Shown: positions 59,761 through 64,000 of the stretch, in pieces
Layout of the letters: every line of letters begins with the position of its first letter
Numbering within the stretch: position 1 is the first letter of the stretch
From: an uncultured Bacteroidales bacterium
GTDB lineage: Bacteria > Bacteroidota > Bacteroidia > Bacteroidales > Paludibacteraceae
DNA: 64,000 nt
Direction: 5' to 3'
NCBI GenBank assembly: GCA_900317345.1
Contig: ONGK01000008.1
Span: forward strand, 53,674-117,673
Made by a program: the position numbers and the translations under genes
The notes under the pieces: generated by a model
Told to the model about the DNA's origin: nothing
Seen by the model: only the letters and a program-made list of their open reading frames with translations
Database searches by the model: none

Positions 59761-62180
59761 TCTTTATGAGATTGTAGTCCTACGGACAAGGTTAGCAATA
59801 GGCCGCGCGGTGTGCAGAGGCTGAGTGGATAGCGATGAGTGGTGCCATCAACGCCGGTTGCCCCATCATACCAGAAACAATACTCGTTCAACTCCGTAGC
59901 AAAGTCCCAAATATTATAGCATACAGCCTGCACAGAGAAAGGCACGCCGCGGATGAGTCCGCGGTATTTGAGGCGCAAGTCGAAATTAAAGAACGAGTCC
60001 GTGCGTTTTCCGAAATTGCCGTCCGCGACATTGATACCCCGGCTATAGCCATTCCAGATAATCGCCTGCGAGTGCCCTGCATCATCGGTGTCCAGGTACG
60101 TGCAATACGACGTGAAAGGCGTGCCGTCGCGGAACTTTCCGCTCAAACTCAGTTGCCAGTTCTCCGTGATATTCACGCCCAGTTGCAGGCGGGCAATATA
60201 GGCTCTGTCTTGGTTCAGGCGTCCGAGAGAGCGGATGGACGGATTCGTTTGGCCTTTGTTGGTTTCGACGAGCGGCATATTCGGTGAAGCAGAGGATTCG
60301 GTGAGCATTTGTATATCCTCTGTCTGCACACCATTTCCAAGCGCAGAAGCACCGGAAACGCACTCGCTCTGCCAACTGAACGAGACGAACACCTTCTTGC
60401 CGTGATAAGCATACTTTACCACATTGGAAACAAAAAACGGTGTATTCGTGACGCCCGTTCCTGTCAGCGTTGCCTGTGCTACATCATAATAGCGTTCCTG
60501 CGGTTTCATCCGATATATTTCTCCGACGACTTCATAACTATCGGAGGACTCAGGAGCCAAGCGCACCGACCAAAGATTATAGTATTTCTTGAAACTCGAC
60601 AAGATACTTATCTCATGCCGACCGATGGTAAAGATAATCGGTACATCGACTGCCACGTACTGCGGTTGCCAAAGACCTTTTGTCAATCGATGGTAATGTC
60701 CGCCAGTCGTGGTGAGAAGTACGTTTGTGCCTGCATAATACACTTCGCCGCTCATATAATCATCGCTCAAGAAGCGGACCTGCTCATAGGTATACGGGAT
60801 GCGGTAGTTAGCCACGATGATATCCGCTTTAAACCAACGTACAGGCTCAAAATGAATATCCACTTTGGCTTCCCAAGATGGTTTAAACACCGGCTTTCCG
60901 CGCAGCAGGATTCCATCCATCGTGGCAGACAAGGAACCTCGCAGGCGAAGCCAAGAGAGCACCAGATAGTCGGCTTCTACGGAGAAGGTATTCTCCAGCA
61001 TTCCAGCAGTAAAGGCCCGCGAGTGCCAATAGTAGTCATACAGCGGGACCGGTGACATGTTATGGCCTTGGAAACAGGCGGTATTGGTCCATGTATTCTG
61101 CGCTGGTACGAAAGAGAGCATTGAATTATAACTATCCAGATGCAGCCGCAGCCATGGGAGAATGGTGTAGCGATAGTCCAAAGCCCAGTTCAGTTCATGC
61201 GTGTGCCCGTCCGGATACCACGGGTCAAAGGCTTCTCCGTCCACATCGAGCACATTACGCTCGAACTGCAAGTCACGGTGCCGGTCACGCCGCAAAGCGT
61301 ACGTCAGACCTGTTGTAAGAACGCCATTGCTTCCGAAATCCTTATTCCCGTAGAATGAAAAAGAATGATTGAGTTGCCGTGCCGCCTCGTTTTCATTATA
61401 GCCAAACTCGCTGTAAGCATCAGCACGATAACCAGCACGAATGATATAAAACAATCCATCGAAAACGCTGTTGGGCGCAATTGGCAGTTGTCCATCCAGT
61501 TGCACATGATAATAATCGGCGTCATATGTACCGCAAATACCATTATAATCATAGCGTAACTGACGCCGCATGCCATAATCGGCATAAACATGCTGGGTAT
61601 ACCAACGTCCCTTAGCCGGGATACCGAACGTGACATCTGCATGTCCGGCACCGATGATATGCTTGCGTGAGTTGAGAGGGGCATCGTTGTAGCGTCTCTT
61701 GATTGCGGAGTTGCCTTCCTGTAACTCCTGCAGCCACTTGGCAGATATACTATAACCGCCAACGTTTCCTCCCTGTCCGGAGACACGCACTTCGTACGGC
61801 CGTAGGGTATCTGCCGTCCAATATACTGCTCCGCGATTATAGTCAATCGCCATCGAATGAACGAACATATCCGGTGTATAGAGCGCATCGCCCGCCTCGG
61901 TACGGCTGTCCACACGGAAATTATTGATGTAGTATTTGTTCCATCGGTACGAATTACCATTGATAGAGAATATCAGCGGCTCCGGTGTTGCCCATTCACC
62001 GGTTGTCTCCACTTGATAGACCGATACATCGCTGTTATTATCCAAATAATGACGAAGTTCTCCCCATTGGTACCACTCCCGGAACCATTCGCTACTCACA
62101 GAGTCCACACCCATATTCGTCACCGCAAAGAGAGGTAACGAGAGGCCGAAGGCAAGTATGGCAATGAGAGCGCGTTTCAC
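59757..62180 (-). CDS. Large outer-membrane beta-barrel protein (TonB-receptor-like barrel)
   Basis: An 807-residue protein with a signal peptide (ALIAILAFGLSLPLFA). After ~170 residues there is a long series of amphipathic, aromatic-rich strands (for example DYYHVQLDGQLP, GVLTTGLTYALRR, FFNFDLRLKYRGLIRG) and a terminal strand LLLTLSVGLQ. This suggests a 20-odd-strand barrel like TonB-dependent receptors, but the N-terminal part does not show a clear plug or TonB box. Located between ligase and a smaller OMP; the role may be import or export of a surface glycan or ligand. Confidence 0.75.
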   Translation of the reverse strand: MKRALIAILAFGLSLPLFAVTNMGVDSVSSEWFREWYQWGELRHYLDNNSDVSVYQVETTGEWATPEPLIFSINGNSYRWNKYYINNFRVDSRTEAGDALYTPDMFVHSMAIDYNRGAVYWTADTLRPYEVRVSGQGGNVGGYSISAKWLQELQEGNSAIKRRYNDAPLNSRKHIIGAGHADVTFGIPAKGRWYTQHVYADYGMRRQLRYDYNGICGTYDADYYHVQLDGQLPIAPNSVFDGLFYIIRAGYRADAYSEFGYNENEAARQLNHSFSFYGNKDFGSNGVLTTGLTYALRRDRHRDLQFERNVLDVDGEAFDPWYPDGHTHELNWALDYRYTILPWLRLHLDSYNSMLSFVPAQNTWTNTACFQGHNMSPVPLYDYYWHSRAFTAGMLENTFSVEADYLVLSWLRLRGSLSATMDGILLRGKPVFKPSWEAKVDIHFEPVRWFKADIIVANYRIPYTYEQVRFLSDDYMSGEVYYAGTNVLLTTTGGHYHRLTKGLWQPQYVAVDVPIIFTIGRHEISILSSFKKYYNLWSVRLAPESSDSYEVVGEIYRMKPQERYYDVAQATLTGTGVTNTPFFVSNVVKYAYHGKKVFVSFSWQSECVSGASALGNGVQTEDIQMLTESSASPNMPLVETNKGQTNPSIRSLGRLNQDRAYIARLQLGVNITENWQLSLSGKFRDGTPFTSYCTYLDTDDAGHSQAIIWNGYSRGINVADGNFGKRTDSFFNFDLRLKYRGLIRGVPFSVQAVCYNIWDFATELNEYCFWYDGATGVDGTTHRYPLSLCTPRGLLLTLSVGLQSHKE

Positions 62181-63019
62181 GGGCGAGGTTTGAGAATATT
62201 GATATTATATGCCAATCCGATACGTATCTGGTGGAACGGATAATCTTTAATTCCCCATTGGTACTGGATAAAGGGTTCGAATCCTTTAATATGACCGGCT
62301 GCACGCACTTTGAGAACCATCGGCGCATCGCCATAACGCTCCCATCCGACATAGCCTCCCCACTCTACTTGTGCAGAGAAATGCTCATGGTTCAATTGCG
62401 CTTGCAGACCATACATGACCGCATCGTTCTGACGAGTTTTATCCGTTTGCCAGCAGAGAAAGCCTACCGAACCGGCAAAGCGCATAGATACTTGTTGGGC
62501 CGGTATGGTTTGTCCCATAGTCAAATCAAAGAAATAGCCAGGACTGTCAAAATGACGTTTTCGCGCAGACTGCTCACCACTGGCGGTCTTGACGCCTACG
62601 CGGATTGTCATCTGCGGAATATATTTTGCTTTCTCACCTTTGAACCATTCGTTATGCAGCACCTGAACGTCCGTAGATAGATAAACATCGCCGGCTCCGC
62701 TTCCAGTGCCATCGGCTTGGTTGTACCACTCATACACCGGCATCCAGACGGAGAGGTTTGCCCATCGTGTGAACAGAGGAACTCGCACACGCGCGAATAG
62801 GTCCGCCGTCTTGTCGCCATTATACCCAAAGTAGCCGTCCGCTGCCAGAGACACACGCAGTTGCGAAGAAGTCAGACCATCCGACATATCAATAACCGGC
62901 AACGCGTTAGGCCCGTAAAAAGCCGGCGCCACACCTGTAGGCGTGAACGCGAACGAGAAAGAGGCACTCGCCAGTAGCAAGACCATCAAGATATATTTAT
63001 GCGCGGAAGGTAAAGACAT
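62177..63019 (-). CDS. Outer-membrane beta-barrel protein
   Basis: A 280-residue protein with a signal peptide (YILMVLLLASASFSFA) and an all-beta body with repeated aromatic strands (YVGWERYGDAPMVLKVRAAG, RIGLAYNIN). No named family recognised; size suggests a 10-12-strand barrel. Start overlaps the GtrA gene by 23 bases; an ATG at 62986 would avoid this but trims the signal peptide. Co-translated with the larger OMP (4-base overlap). Confidence 0.75.
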   Translation of the reverse strand: MSLPSAHKYILMVLLLASASFSFAFTPTGVAPAFYGPNALPVIDMSDGLTSSQLRVSLAADGYFGYNGDKTADLFARVRVPLFTRWANLSVWMPVYEWYNQADGTGSGAGDVYLSTDVQVLHNEWFKGEKAKYIPQMTIRVGVKTASGEQSARKRHFDSPGYFFDLTMGQTIPAQQVSMRFAGSVGFLCWQTDKTRQNDAVMYGLQAQLNHEHFSAQVEWGGYVGWERYGDAPMVLKVRAAGHIKGFEPFIQYQWGIKDYPFHQIRIGLAYNINILKPRP

Positions 63020-63392
63020 AATTCATGGTAAAATTCCAAAGGGTGACACAGCCGATGGCAATCAGCTTGCTGAGATAGAAATTAAGATGCAGCCGTTCGT
63101 GCAAGAGGTAAATGATAGTATTGTTGATGCCCAGACCAACAATGGCAATGATCACAAACGAGACATACTCACGTGCCACTGCCTCACTTTGACTCTGGAA
63201 AGTCCACAAGCGATTCCAGATATAATTATTGGTGGCAGCCAAAACGAAGCCCAGCGAATTGCTGAGATATTTATTCCAGCGGAACTTCTCCTTGCAGAGC
63301 CATGTGACCCCAAAATCGACAATCATACCGCTGCAGCCAACGATGCCGAAACGGACAAAACGCATCAATATGGTCCACCAAGCACTATTCAC
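62997..63392 (-). CDS. GtrA-family membrane protein
   Basis: A 131-residue protein with four helices: FVRFGIVGCSGMIVDFGVTWL at the start, LGFVLAATNNYIWNRLWTF and IAIGCVTLWNFTMNYVFTF near the end, all typical of GtrA. The family is thought to flip undecaprenyl-linked sugars. Here it overlaps a large polyprenol-dependent transferase, a usual pairing. Confidence 0.93.
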   Translation of the reverse strand: MNSAWWTILMRFVRFGIVGCSGMIVDFGVTWLCKEKFRWNKYLSNSLGFVLAATNNYIWNRLWTFQSQSEAVAREYVSFVIIAIVGLGINNTIIYLLHERLHLNFYLSKLIAIGCVTLWNFTMNYVFTFRA

Positions 63393-64000
63393 GCAAATCC
63401 TCCTCTGTCAATTGAGGTACAATATATACTTTTCCTTTCCTTCTCACGCAAGCCGGTTTTCCCAGCAGTTCGCGCTCGAGGTGCAAGAGATCGTATTGGG
63501 TGTAACGGTCACCAGCATTTCGCACGAGCACTGCTTCGTCATTATAAAAGAATCTATACAGCGAAGGCGCCTGGAACGATCCATCAAAGACGACAGGCTT
63601 GCCATCCGCTTCTTCGTGCAACTGTTCGTAGAAGGCTTGCTTGTGCGCCAAACCTGTCTGCGCAGGGAGGATATTGAGCATCAGAATAACCCGCGCAACG
63701 AGTATCAAACCTACGCAGGTGCTCAATGCTATTTTCCATCCGCGCTGCCAAACGCTTTTCTCTTCGGTCAGAAGGATGATGGCAGGGATAGAGGAAGCGA
63801 TGGTCCAATGCGGTTCCACATGGCCGCGGAAAGACATCAGCAGAAAGAAGATCTGCATCCCCAGTATTGTGCAAGCGGCAGAGCGGCCGAACGCGTCTCC
63901 ACGGCTTATCTGCCATATGCTCAGCCATATCATGAGTATCCAAACAACGGGATTGAAGACAGCCCATTGGTTGGGTATGAACTCAAAGGTATAGAGCGAC
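63385..64000 (-). CDS. C-terminal part of a polyprenol-phosphate-sugar-dependent glycosyltransferase (GT39/83-like), partial
   Basis: The frame is open to the window edge and covers the last ~204 residues. It has several hydrophobic helices (IPNQWAVFNPVVWILM, ILGMQIFFLLMSF, WKIALSTCVGLILVARVIL) with FRGHVEPHW between them, then a ~90-residue periplasmic tail. This resembles the end of ArnT/PMT-type transferases, which use a lipid-linked sugar. The neighbouring GtrA fits that. Catalytic loops lie outside the window. Confidence 0.78.
   Translation of the reverse strand, partial: SLYTFEFIPNQWAVFNPVVWILMIWLSIWQISRGDAFGRSAACTILGMQIFFLLMSFRGHVEPHWTIASSIPAIILLTEEKSVWQRGWKIALSTCVGLILVARVILMLNILPAQTGLAHKQAFYEQLHEEADGKPVVFDGSFQAPSLYRFFYNDEAVLVRNAGDRYTQYDLLHLERELLGKPACVRRKGKVYIVPQLTEEDLRE

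Noticed and set aside
62270-62285. tRNA T-loop-like GGGTTCGAATCC
   Set aside because: It lies inside the outer-membrane protein gene and no cloverleaf can be built around it.

Overview
The window is chromosomal DNA of a Bacteroidota bacterium, most likely a gut or host-associated member of Bacteroidales. The evidence is the promoter type (TTG or TTTG, about 20 bases, then TAnnTTTG, seen at nine or more sites), the absence of tRNA or rRNA genes and of an E. coli-like -35/-10 pattern, and families typical of this phylum: DUF4954, DUF4254, DUF5672, DUF5675, a bacterial GH3 protein, and a Cys4 L32 paired with YceD. Base composition is moderate and genes are packed in long, overlapping operons.

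Left part (1-6310, minus strand): a probable radA start, ribonuclease Z, a DUF4954 beta-helix protein, the sliding clamp dnaN, and the GDP-fucose pair gmd-fcl. A 400-base structured gap with two Bacteroides-type promoters leads rightward to a small orphan protein (6708) and a glycosyltransferase (7170).

Surface polysaccharide locus (7170-27234, mostly minus strand): glycosyltransferases (GT2, GT4-like, exostosin-like, DUF5672), a membrane sulfatase/phosphoglycerol-transferase-like enzyme, a polysaccharide deacetylase, an FdtA-like ketoisomerase followed by a fused acetyltransferase-aminotransferase for a 3-acetamido-dideoxy sugar, and an ABC exporter made of one Wzt ATPase with a sugar-binding tail and two different Wzm permeases. 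An RND/MMPL protein heads this run. Housekeeping genes rluB, rpmF and yceD follow.

Accessory island (about 29.2-38.0 kb, minus strand): short genes of phage or mobile type, including a holin-like / DUF5675 / small-lipoprotein cassette with a folded leader, members of a small protein family also represented at 6708, an HNH endonuclease, a WYL_2-like protein, and a restriction-modification pair (nuclease-methylase plus S subunit). The DNA is rich in structure: hairpin-repeat arrays in opposite orientation near both ends, a 57-base hairpin tandem array, a nested palindrome with two possible folds, and an orphan promoter followed by a possible small RNA. No integrase, capsid or terminase is present.

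Right of the island (38-46.7 kb, minus strand): a broken ybaK, an enoyl-CoA-hydratase-like gene, and an operon of steroid 5-alpha-reductase-like protein, old-yellow-enzyme-type reductase and short-chain dehydrogenase. This is the set known in gut Bacteroidota for reducing 3-oxo-delta4 bile acids and steroids. It is followed by a drug/metabolite transporter, a PlsC acyltransferase, a HAD hydrolase and a GH3-like adenylating enzyme in one operon.

Right part (46.8-64 kb): a divergent promoter pair starts a long plus-strand run: mlaE-mlaF, an M6 protease, exonuclease III, lptB, a kelch lipoprotein, a Wzi-like outer-membrane protein, DUF4254, a GT9 heptosyltransferase-like enzyme, a kinase-GT2 fusion and two more GT2 enzymes. 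Together these look like an outer-membrane and LPS-core assembly block. Convergent to it lie an O-antigen ligase, two outer-membrane barrel proteins, a GtrA protein and the end of a large membrane glycosyltransferase.
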